From NCBI GenBank assembly GCA_015661935.1, contig DQVD01000336.1:1-5304 (forward strand): DNA of 5,304 nt, written 5' to 3'. The position numbers and the translations under genes were made by a program. Position 1 is the stretch's first letter. The number at the start of each line of letters is the position of its first letter. Of this stretch, positions 1-5,304 are shown one piece after another. The notes beneath the pieces were generated by a model. It saw nothing but the letters and a program-made list of their open reading frames with translations, ran no database searches and had not been told where the DNA came from. The stretch is from Desulfocapsa sulfexigens (GTDB lineage: Bacteria > Desulfobacterota > Desulfobulbia > Desulfobulbales > Desulfocapsaceae).

Positions 1-81
1 ATCGCCATCCGGATGGATATGGGTGGCGAGTACTACATGGCTTGCATCCTTAATGAGATTAAGGATAAGCTCAGGAATCAC
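1..81 (-). CDS. nrnA: DHH-family phosphoesterase, NrnA type (N-terminal 27 codons only)
   Basis: The gene runs off the left edge. The visible residues end in VVLATHIHPDGD (16-27), which matches the first motif of DHH phosphoesterases, where the HxxPDGD aspartates bind catalytic metal. A short helix (PELILNLIKDA) precedes this first strand, as in NrnA-like proteins. NrnA degrades nanoRNAs of two to five nucleotides and/or dephosphorylates pAp. A DHH gene of this kind commonly follows rbfA in Firmicutes and Desulfobacterota operons. The start is GTG at 81, chosen by the AGGAG before it, and overlaps rbfA by 11 nt, so translation is probably coupled. The subfamily cannot be settled from 27 residues. 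Confidence 0.8.
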   Translation of the reverse strand, partial: MIPELILNLIKDASHVVLATHIHPDGD

Positions 82-484
82 TTTCACTCCTGTTTTTTTC
101 CGAGGCAATTTCATCTAAAAGAGATTCTATTTCTCTCACCTTTTCTGCCTTTAGATCGTAAATAAATTTTATCGCAGGTGTGTAACGCAAATTAAGGATC
201 TTAGCGAGATGACTGCGAACAAAGCCGGTAGCGTTCTTTAAAGAGGCGGAGGTCTTATTTCGTGCCGTTTCCCCACCAGTGATTGTATAAAAAATATGGG
301 CACTCTTTAAATCATCGGTGACATCTACTCGTGATATTGAAACATCGGTCAACTGTTTATCTCGTACCTTTTGCAAAAAGAAAAGAGACAACTCCATTTG
401 AATGGCTTCTGCCACACGTGTAGAGCGCTTTCGTTCCTGTTTACCCAGGCCAACGGATTCTATAGTTTCTTTGGGATCCCACAT
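71..484 (-). CDS. rbfA: Ribosome-binding factor A (RbfA)
   Basis: RbfA binds immature 30S subunits, assists maturation of the 5' end of 16S rRNA, and is important for growth in the cold. The 137-residue frame shows the family pattern: TRVAEAIQMEL (22-32), a VSISRVDVTDDLKSAHIFY strand-turn-strand (48-66), and ATGFVRSHLAKILNLRYTP (85-103) leading into IKFIYD and a C-terminal helix ending LLDEI. This is the single KH-like fold. The ATG at 484 is the only usable in-frame start after an upstream TAA, but no Shine-Dalgarno sequence precedes it. About 21 residues come before the TRVAEAI core, longer than in E. coli RbfA. It follows infB by 55 nt, and its last codons overlap the next gene by 11 nt. 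Confidence 0.94.
   Translation of the reverse strand: MWDPKETIESVGLGKQERKRSTRVAEAIQMELSLFFLQKVRDKQLTDVSISRVDVTDDLKSAHIFYTITGGETARNKTSASLKNATGFVRSHLAKILNLRYTPAIKFIYDLKAEKVREIESLLDEIASEKNRSESDS
87..91 (-). promoter_or_regulatory. Ribosome binding site of the DHH phosphoesterase gene
   Basis: AGGAG inside the end of rbfA stands five bases before the GTG at 81. An in-frame GTG at 87 overlaps this site and is therefore the less likely start. Confidence 0.65.
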
Positions 485-539
485 AATTAAACAATACCAG
501 TGTGCAACATCATGTTACATTGCTTAGTGCTTTACAGGT

Positions 540-3278
540 TTAGTCTTCACTCTTTGTTTTTTTCTTTTGAGCATCTTTCTCATGCAAGGTAGTACCAAGC
601 ATTGCTGCAACTTCCTTCATCACAAAGCATTCAAGATTGTCACCAACCTTAATGTCATTAAAATTTTCAATAGACATACCACACTCGTAACCGGACAACA
701 CCTCTTTTGCATCATCTTTGAAACGACGCAAGGATTCGATTTTACCGGTGTACACAACAACACCATCTCGAAGTACATGAACGGAAGCATTACGTACGAT
801 TTTTCCATCTGTCACGAAACAACCGGCAATAGTTCCAACCTTAGGTGCCTGGAACGTTTCACGAACTTCAGCATTACCAATAACGTCTTCTACAAAGTCA
901 GGAGCAAGCATTCCAACCATGGCAGCAGTGATATCATCAAGTGCATGGTAAATAACATCGTAAGAACGCATATCTACACCTTCTTTGGCAGCGAGTTCCT
1001 TAACCTTACCTGATGGACGCACGTTAAATCCGATGATAATAGCCTCAGATGCGGATGCAAGCAACACATCGGAATCGGTCATGGTTCCAGTTCCCTCATG
1101 AAGAATCTTCACCTTTACCTCATCAGTAGAAAGCTTTTCAGCAGCTTTGCCAAATGCTTCCAAAGTCCCCTGAACATCTGCACGAAGAACAATTCGCAAC
1201 TCCTGAACATCACCTTCACTCAATTTCTCAAAAAGAGAATCAAGTGAAACTTTTGATCCTGCGGCAAGCTCACTTTCACGAACCTTAAGTGTTCTTGCCT
1301 GAGCCACGCTTTTTGCCATTTTTTCATTGGTCACAACGACAAATTCATCACCAGCCGATGGAACACCGGTAAGTCCCTGTACCTCTACAGGCATGGAAGG
1401 GCCAGCACTTTTTATTGGCTTACTTTTATCATTAAGTAATGCCCGGACTTTTCCGCTGAAGCGTCCGACAACAAAATGATCACCAGGCCGAAGAGTTCCT
1501 TCCTGAACAAGAATAGTGGCTACTGCTCCGCGTCCTTTATCAAGCTTAGCCTCAACCACACGCCCTCTGGCTTTTCGATCAGGGTCAGCCTTTAATTCCA
1601 GCATCTCGGCCATAAGCTCAATATTTTCCAGGAGTGTATCAATGCCGATATTTTTCTTTGCTGATATTTCAACAAAAATGGTCTCCCCACCCCATTCCTC
1701 AGGAGCAAGGTCGAGTTCAGCAAGTTCACGCTTCACCCGTTCAGGATCAGCGTTATCCTTGTCAATCTTATTTACCGCAACAAGAAGTGGAACGCCTGCA
1801 GCCTGAGCATGACGAATCGCCTCACGGGTCTGTTCCATAACACCATCATCAGCGGCTACAACCAGGATTACAAGGTCGGTAATTTGTGCACCACGGGAAC
1901 GCATTTCTGTAAATGCAGCATGACCGGGAGTATCAACAAAAGTTACATCACCTGACTCAGATTTTACGTGATAGGCGCCAATATGCTGGGTAATACCACC
2001 GGCCTCGCCATCAGCGACATCGGTTTTCCTTATAGCATCAAGGATAGAGGTTTTACCATGGTCGACATGTCCCATAACTGTTATAACAGGAGATCTTGAT
2101 ACAGCTTCTCCGCCAGCTTCATCTTTATCGAGCTGCTCTACTACGATTTCCTCGGTAACAGCCTGCTCAACCTCATATCCAAAGTCAGATGCGACAAGTA
2201 TGGCAGTGTCAACATCAAGTGCCTGATTAACGGTGGCCATAACGCCAAGTCCCATTAACTTTCCTATAATTTCATTGGCCTTAACACCCATGCGGTGGGC
2301 AAGGTCACCCACACTGATGGTTTCATAAACCTTGATTTTCTTTTTGCTGGCCTTCATTTCAGAAACGGGCTGTTGGGGAGTACTCTTCACCCTCCCTTTA
2401 CCCTTCTTACCGCGTTTACCATAGCGGTCGCCCTCATATCCAAATTTGGTTACACGAACATTTTTTCTGCCTTTTCTGGCACCTTTCCAAGCCCCTTTGC
2501 CACCTTTTTTTGAATCACTATCACCTTGAGATGCGCCATCTTTTCTACCTTTCTTTTTCCCTCGGGCAGGGGCTGACGGATCAGCGGGTACTTGCCCCCC
2601 CTGAGGTCTTGGAGCTGGTCTTCTTGCTGGTGGTCTTCCTGTTTTTCTGCGCGTAGGCGATGGCCTCTCGTCTTTGGGAAGCTCTATGGTTCCGACAATT
2701 TTTGCAATTCCAGTTTTAGAAGGTACTTTTTCATCCTTCCTGGCAACTGTCTCTGCTTTTTTAGCAGCCTCTTTCTCAGCCGCAGCAGCAGCCTCTTTCT
2801 CAGCCGCAGCAGCCTTTTTGGCTTTTTCTTTTGCTACCTCATCCTGTGCGATTAACTCTTCAACTGAAGGGGCACTTACTTGGGCAGATTCTGAACCTGC
2901 ATCAGGAGTTTCATTTTTTATTTTAGGTTCTTCTACCTGGGCAGGAACTTTTCCCTCAATTTCGGCAACAGGTTCAACTGTCTCTTCTGCTTCCTCGACT
3001 ACCTCCACTTCCTCTTCGGCAGCTTTCTTAGGACGCCTGCGGATAACAGTTGCACGACGACGAATTACCGTAGACCCTGCATCACCATCAATCCTTTTCT
3101 CAACCAATGCAGACTTGGATCCCTGGATTACTTCTGTACGGATTTTCAAAGCCGTATCATCATCAACCGTTGAACTGTGGCCTTTAATATCATAACCCAG
3201 CCCAATCAGTTTTTCAGCCAAAGCCTTACTAGCCATACCGGCCTCTTTGGCCAACTCATAAATCCTAACCCTACTCAT
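540..3278 (-). CDS. infB: Translation initiation factor IF-2
   Basis: IF2 is the GTPase that places formyl-methionyl initiator tRNA on the 30S subunit and promotes 50S joining. The 912-residue protein starts with an IF2 N-terminal domain (1-50, [14 protein letters not shown]). A long low-complexity linker follows: duplicated TVIRRR (70-82), an acidic stretch, an Ala/Lys/Glu segment (about 148-178), a Pro/Arg segment, and a Lys/Gly-rich basic stretch (about 240-300). A second IF2_N-like domain lies at about 314-372. The G domain has all expected motifs: GHVDHGKT (403-410), GGIT (427-430), DTPGH (449-453), NKID (503-506) and SAK (539-541). Domain II (about 565-650), domain III (about 675-780) and the initiator-tRNA-binding domain IV (about 800-885) follow. 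It is intact, with a lysine-rich C-terminal tail. The N-terminal part is long, as in many proteobacterial IF2s. The gene is flanked by ylxR and rbfA. Confidence 0.98.
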   Translation of the reverse strand: MSRVRIYELAKEAGMASKALAEKLIGLGYDIKGHSSTVDDDTALKIRTEVIQGSKSALVEKRIDGDAGSTVIRRRATVIRRRPKKAAEEEVEVVEEAEETVEPVAEIEGKVPAQVEEPKIKNETPDAGSESAQVSAPSVEELIAQDEVAKEKAKKAAAAEKEAAAAAEKEAAKKAETVARKDEKVPSKTGIAKIVGTIELPKDERPSPTRRKTGRPPARRPAPRPQGGQVPADPSAPARGKKKGRKDGASQGDSDSKKGGKGAWKGARKGRKNVRVTKFGYEGDRYGKRGKKGKGRVKSTPQQPVSEMKASKKKIKVYETISVGDLAHRMGVKANEIIGKLMGLGVMATVNQALDVDTAILVASDFGYEVEQAVTEEIVVEQLDKDEAGGEAVSRSPVITVMGHVDHGKTSILDAIRKTDVADGEAGGITQHIGAYHVKSESGDVTFVDTPGHAAFTEMRSRGAQITDLVILVVAADDGVMEQTREAIRHAQAAGVPLLVAVNKIDKDNADPERVKRELAELDLAPEEWGGETIFVEISAKKNIGIDTLLENIELMAEMLELKADPDRKARGRVVEAKLDKGRGAVATILVQEGTLRPGDHFVVGRFSGKVRALLNDKSKPIKSAGPSMPVEVQGLTGVPSAGDEFVVVTNEKMAKSVAQARTLKVRESELAAGSKVSLDSLFEKLSEGDVQELRIVLRADVQGTLEAFGKAAEKLSTDEVKVKILHEGTGTMTDSDVLLASASEAIIIGFNVRPSGKVKELAAKEGVDMRSYDVIYHALDDITAAMVGMLAPDFVEDVIGNAEVRETFQAPKVGTIAGCFVTDGKIVRNASVHVLRDGVVVYTGKIESLRRFKDDAKEVLSGYECGMSIENFNDIKVGDNLECFVMKEVAAMLGTTLHEKDAQKKKTKSED
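2767..2814. repeat. Two-copy 24-bp tandem repeat in the infB linker
   Basis: The unit at 2767-2790 is repeated at 2791-2814 with one difference at the last base. It encodes the Ala/Glu/Lys-rich eight-residue blocks around residues 155-172 of IF2. The unit length is a multiple of three, so copy number can change without breaking the frame. The encoded segment is likely a charged helix joining the N-terminal domain to the core, a part of IF2 known to vary in length. Confidence 0.8.
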
Positions 3279-3284
3279 TCCCTG

Positions 3285-3289
3285 CTCCT
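3285..3289 (-). promoter_or_regulatory. Ribosome binding site of infB
   Basis: AGGAG stands six bases before the ATG at 3278. It is the clearest Shine-Dalgarno sequence in the window and confirms the IF2 start [10 protein letters not shown]. Confidence 0.8.
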
Positions 3290-3359
3290 GTCTTTCTCAG
3301 TTTCGTGAAGAAACACACATGTCATGGTGTCATAAAAACCATCATATACTCAGTCATTC

Positions 3360-3389
3360 AATATCTTTTATATTTGACGAAATTATCAA
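3360..3389 (-). promoter_or_regulatory. Possible internal sigma-70-like promoter before infB
   Basis: TTGATA (3389-3384, five of six to the -35 consensus) is followed after 18 nt by GATATT (3365-3360, four of six to the -10 consensus). It lies about 80 nt before the infB start, inside AT-rich DNA where such matches arise easily by chance. It overlaps the inverted repeat at 3368-3395, so a protein bound there would cover it. This is weak evidence. Confidence 0.2.
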
Positions 3390-3395
3390 ATATAA
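3368..3395. repeat. Perfect 10-bp inverted repeat in the infB leader
   Basis: TTATATTTGA (3368-3377) is followed by an 8-nt spacer and its exact reverse complement TCAAATATAA (3386-3395). In the minus-strand message it forms an AU-rich stem-loop just after the ylxR stop, with no U-tract following, so it is not a convincing terminator in the operon direction. On the plus strand it is followed by TTTTA, but nothing is transcribed toward it there. It could be a protein-binding operator or an RNA processing site; no function can be assigned from sequence. The rest of the 132-nt ylxR-infB gap has two weaker 5-bp stems: ATGGT/ACCAT (3342-3324) and GTTTC/GAAAC (3314-3300). Confidence 0.6.
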
Positions 3396-3410
3396 TTTTA
3401 TCATACACAA

Positions 3411-3641
3411 TCAATTCAATCGAAAAGCCCTTTTCCATCCCTGTTTACGAATCAAAAAACGCTGTCTACATATCTCTTCATCACAACAGTATGCCCCTCT
3501 TCCGGGCCTGGTTTGTGATTCATCCAGAACAATATTTCCTATTTCAGACTCCCAGACATATCGTAACAGTAAATATTTCTCGATATGCTTGCGACAGATG
3601 ATACAAGTTCGAATAGGCTGCACACCTTTATTTTTGCTCAT
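3411..3641 (-). CDS. ylxR: YlxR-family (DUF448) RNA-binding protein
   Basis: This 76-residue basic protein carries the family hallmarks: RTCIICRK (11-18) near the N-terminus and PGRGAY (46-51) in the centre, followed by a cysteine pair. The four cysteines C13-x2-C16 and C53-x4-C58 resemble a metal-binding set, though this is inference. YlxR proteins are small nucleoid/RNA-associated proteins encoded between nusA and infB; in Bacillus subtilis a member has been reported to bind RNase P RNA. The protein is at the short end for the family. The ATG overlaps the nusA end by 14 nt and is the only start available, because an in-frame TAG lies two codons upstream. A GAGG lies immediately before the ATG with no spacing, so translation probably depends on coupling to nusA. 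Confidence 0.92.
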   Translation of the reverse strand: MSKNKGVQPIRTCIICRKHIEKYLLLRYVWESEIGNIVLDESQTRPGRGAYCCDEEICRQRFLIRKQGWKRAFRLN

Positions 3642-5076
3642 CCTCTACAGGCTGTTCTTCTGTGACCTCAACTGCTGCGGTTTCGACTTCTTTTTCAGTC
3701 TCAACTTCTACTTCTTCTGCAGAAACGTTATCCACCTCAGCAGGTTCATCTTTAGAATCTGCTGCAACATTTCCATCGGCAGGATCACTATCAGAGGCGG
3801 CATCACTGTCCTCTTTTGTAAAAGATGGTGTGACCACACCCTCTTCAATCAATCTTTTGGCAGTATCAATAAGATGCTGAGCCTGCTCTTCCTCGATTGA
3901 ACGGATAACAATAAGATCCTCAACAGCCGCTTCAGCCAGCCTTTCGATTGAAAAAATACCACGAGCAAGAAGTTGATCAGCCAGAGGCTCCTCAATACCA
4001 TCTATGGCAAGAAGCGTCTGATACCCAGGATCTTCAAGGTTTGCATAACGCTGTTCACTTTTCACATCAATGCGCCAGCCAAGAAGCCTTGATGCAAGCC
4101 GAACATTCTGTCCCTGGCGGCCAATTGCAAGTGACAACTGATCATTTGGTACAACAACGAGAAGGGTCTTTGCCTCTACATCAGCCATAACCATTGAAAC
4201 ATGAGCCGGGGCCAAAGCATTATAAACATATTTGGCTGGATCAGGACTCCACGGGACGATATCAATTCGCTCTCCCTGAAGTTCCTGAACAACATTCTGC
4301 ACCCTTGAACCCTTCATACCAACACATGCACCAACCGGATCCACATCAGTTTCAAGAGAACTAACAGCAATCTTTGCCCTGAATCCAGGCTCACGGCTCA
4401 CTCCCATAATTTCCACAATACCTTCTGCAATCTCAGGAACTTCCATGGAAAACAATTTAGCAAGAAAATCATCACAGGTACGAGACAGAATCAGTTGAGA
4501 ATCCCTGGCATTCTGACGAACATCATCAAGATACGCGCGAATACGATCGCCCTGTTTAAAGGAACGTTTAGGAATTTGCTGATCACGCGGTAAGATAGCA
4601 TCTGTACGACCAAGATTAACTATCATATTTCCACGTTCAAAACGCTGGACAATACCACTTACGATTTCACCTTTTCTATCCTTAAACATCTCGAAAATAA
4701 CATCCCGTTCAGCATCTTTCATCTTATGGATGATGACCTGCTTGGCAGACTGGGCGGCTATACGCCCCAGATCTTCGATATTTTCCATTTTCTCGCCAAG
4801 TTCATCGTCAATCTGAACTTCAGGATCAAGTTTTTTAGCTTCTTCAAGGGAAATCTCTGTCTGCTCATCTTCAACTTCCTGCACAACTGTACGAAATTGA
4901 AAGACCTCAACTTCACCAAATTCCTCATTGAAGCGCACTTCGATATCACGCCTGGAACCAAGTTTCTTTTTAGCAGCTGATTCTACGGCCTCTTCAATGG
5001 CTTCAATCAAAAGCTTCTTATCAAAACCCCGGTCTCTGCATATTTGATCAATGATACGTTTTAAATCCGATAGCAT
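3628..5076 (-). CDS. nusA: Transcription termination/antitermination factor NusA
   Basis: NusA binds RNA polymerase near the RNA exit channel, prolongs pausing, and takes part in intrinsic termination and in antitermination on rRNA operons. From the ATG at 5076 the protein has 482 residues. The order is the polymerase-binding N-terminal domain (about 1-125), an S1 domain (about 136-200), the signature SREPGFRAKI (227-236), KH1 with GMKG (253-256), KH2 with GRQG (319-322), and one helix-hairpin-helix-like C-terminal unit (about 353-410). An Asp/Glu/Ala/Val-rich acidic tail runs from about 418 to the end. There is thus one C-terminal helical unit where E. coli NusA has two acidic repeats. A GTG at 5088 would add four residues but lacks a ribosome binding site. 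The gene follows rimP by 148 nt and overlaps ylxR by 14 nt. Confidence 0.96.
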   Translation of the reverse strand: MLSDLKRIIDQICRDRGFDKKLLIEAIEEAVESAAKKKLGSRRDIEVRFNEEFGEVEVFQFRTVVQEVEDEQTEISLEEAKKLDPEVQIDDELGEKMENIEDLGRIAAQSAKQVIIHKMKDAERDVIFEMFKDRKGEIVSGIVQRFERGNMIVNLGRTDAILPRDQQIPKRSFKQGDRIRAYLDDVRQNARDSQLILSRTCDDFLAKLFSMEVPEIAEGIVEIMGVSREPGFRAKIAVSSLETDVDPVGACVGMKGSRVQNVVQELQGERIDIVPWSPDPAKYVYNALAPAHVSMVMADVEAKTLLVVVPNDQLSLAIGRQGQNVRLASRLLGWRIDVKSEQRYANLEDPGYQTLLAIDGIEEPLADQLLARGIFSIERLAEAAVEDLIVIRSIEEEQAQHLIDTAKRLIEEGVVTPSFTKEDSDAASDSDPADGNVAADSKDEPAEVDNVSAEEVEVETEKEVETAAVEVTEEQPVEDEQK

Positions 5077-5081
5077 GTCAT

Positions 5082-5086
5082 TCCCC
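5082..5086 (-). promoter_or_regulatory. Ribosome binding site deciding the nusA start
   Basis: GGGGA ends five bases before the ATG at 5076. The possible upstream GTG at 5088 is preceded only by a T-rich run with no Shine-Dalgarno-like sequence. This favours the ATG and a protein beginning MLSDLKR. Confidence 0.55.
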
Positions 5087-5120
5087 ACAAAAAAACAAAC
5101 CTATTCTATTTGTCTTTTCA

Positions 5121-5150
5121 TTTTCTCTTAAAAAATGAGATAAAACTCTC
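5121..5150 (-). promoter_or_regulatory. Mutually exclusive small hairpins in the nusA leader
   Basis: Reading the minus strand, GAGA (5150-5147) can pair with TCTC (5140-5137) over a GTTTTA loop, directly followed by A and six Ts (5135-5130), a weak terminator-like arrangement. The same TCTC can instead pair with the downstream GAGA (5127-5124), extended by TTT/AAA with one bulged A, which hides the T-tract inside the loop. The two forms exclude each other. The stems are short and AT-rich, so strong termination is not expected. Whether this is regulatory is inference only. It lies about 50 nt before the nusA start. Confidence 0.25.
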
Positions 5151-5174
5151 TATTATTAATACTTTTAAAGGCAG

Positions 5175-5230
5175 CTTTAGGAACGTGCACGAAATAAATT
5201 GAACAAATGAATTCGTTCCCGTTCCTAAAG
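5175..5230. repeat. 56-bp palindromic element overlapping the rimP stop codon
   Basis: On the minus strand, CTTTAGGAACG (5230-5220) is matched perfectly by CGTTCCTAAAG (5185-5175). After a symmetric 3x3 interruption (GGA opposite GCA) pairing resumes as ACGAA/TTCGT (5216-5212 with 5193-5189). The arms are thus 19 nt long, 17 of 19 complementary, around an 18-nt AT-rich centre. The interruption could stack as G.A, G-C, A.G. Within the loop side a competing 7-bp hairpin with a UUCA loop can also form (GAACGAA, 5217-5211 with UUUGUUC, 5206-5200, one G-U pair). GGAACG is duplicated in tandem in the left arm. No U-tract follows on the minus strand, so it is not a simple terminator. It may be a dispersed REP/MITE-like repeat or a structured processing or regulatory element in the rimP-nusA message. 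Confidence 0.75.
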
Positions 5231-5304
5231 TGTTAATCTGGCCTTTTTTATCTGATCCATCAAAAAACGGTCACTGATTCCGTCTTCAAATTGCAACTCA
5301 AATC
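5225..5304 (-). CDS. rimP: RimP, 30S ribosome maturation factor (C-terminal 25 codons only)
   Basis: This is the 3' end of a gene that enters from the right edge. The visible frame encodes 25 residues, ending in DQIKKARLTL before a TAG stop at 5227-5225. The 'IxKARL' ending followed almost at once by a stop is the usual C-terminus of RimP, and rimP is the normal gene directly upstream of nusA. RimP binds free 30S subunits in the cytoplasm and assists late assembly of the 30S head. The last residues are unusual: many RimP proteins end in ARLVPEF or similar, whereas here the frame ends ARL-TL. Its stop codon lies inside the arm of a palindromic element (5175-5230). The identification rests on a short tail plus position, so it is good but not certain. 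Confidence 0.8.
   Translation of the reverse strand, partial: FELQFEDGISDRFLMDQIKKARLTL

Noticed and set aside
85..105. Possible slippery heptamer A AAA AAC at the end of rbfA before AGGAG
   Set aside because: A -1 slip gives only a few residues before a TGA and does not lead into the downstream DHH gene, which lies in the +1 frame. The A-run is better explained as ordinary Lys/Asn coding followed by the ribosome binding site.
567..1013. Plus-strand 148-codon frame
   Set aside because: It is antisense to the conserved C-terminal domain of infB, with no recognisable domain and no promoter or ribosome site.
2388..2396. Possible internal infB start (GTG at 2390) giving a short IF2 isoform
   Set aside because: GGGAGG directly abuts the GTG with no spacing, and Gly/Lys/Arg-rich coding here naturally yields purine runs, so it is not good evidence for an isoform.
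2674..3195. Plus-strand 173-codon frame rich in Ser, Ala and Phe
   Set aside because: It is the antisense of the low-complexity Ala/Glu/Lys linker of infB, which avoids stop codons on the other strand; it looks like a hydrophobic protein only by complementarity.
3354..3404. Short leader-peptide frame (16 codons) after ylxR, its stop overlapping a second 11-codon frame
   Set aside because: Neither has a ribosome binding site, and neither shows a run of one regulatory amino acid; short frames are expected by chance in such sequence.
3319..3900. Plus-strand 193-codon open frame
   Set aside because: It lies antisense to ylxR, the infB leader and the end of nusA, has no family-like motifs or ribosome binding site, and its composition follows from the AT-rich gap and the complement of real genes.
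5175..5230. Integron attC-like site
   Set aside because: The length and imperfect hairpin are suggestive, but the ends lack the RYYYAAC/GTTRRRY core sites and there is no cassette or integrase context.
5175..5230. Rho-independent terminator after rimP
   Set aside because: The stem is not followed by a U-tract on the minus strand, and termination here would cut off the essential downstream genes.

Overview
This window is a stretch of the conserved bacterial nusA-infB translation/transcription operon. Every gene I can support lies on the minus strand, so the operon reads from right to left. In transcription order it holds the 3' end of rimP (5225-5304), nusA (3628-5076), ylxR (3411-3641), infB (540-3278), rbfA (71-484), and the first 27 codons of a DHH-family phosphoesterase of the NrnA type (1-81). 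No convincing gene lies on the plus strand; the long plus-strand reading frames are antisense shadows of infB, ylxR and nusA.

The organism looks like a Gram-negative bacterium of the Desulfobacterota (former Deltaproteobacteria), perhaps the Desulfobulbales. This is an inference from three things: the order nusA-ylxR-infB-rbfA-nrnA, the long IF2 N-terminal region with duplicated VIRRR motifs, and the moderate base composition. It is not a firm placement. Two small genes often found in this operon in other lineages are absent: the ylxQ (L7Ae-like) gene between ylxR and infB, and the ylxP (DUF503) gene between infB and rbfA.

The gene products work together in making and starting ribosomes. RimP and RbfA mature the 30S subunit, IF2 brings initiator tRNA to the 30S and drives subunit joining, and NusA couples elongating RNA polymerase to termination and antitermination. 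YlxR is a small RNA-binding protein, and the DHH enzyme is expected to recycle very short RNAs and/or pAp. Spacing is mixed: nusA/ylxR overlap by 14 nt and rbfA/nrnA by 11 nt, while rimP-nusA, ylxR-infB and infB-rbfA are separated by 148, 132 and 55 nt.

The least ordinary part is non-coding. A 56-bp palindromic element with 19-nt arms (17/19 complementary) spans the rimP stop codon and heads the nusA leader. It is followed by a pair of mutually exclusive small hairpins. A second leader, before infB, holds a perfect 10-bp AT-rich inverted repeat. I see no new multi-gene system; the window is a core housekeeping operon with possibly interesting leader RNA or repeat elements.
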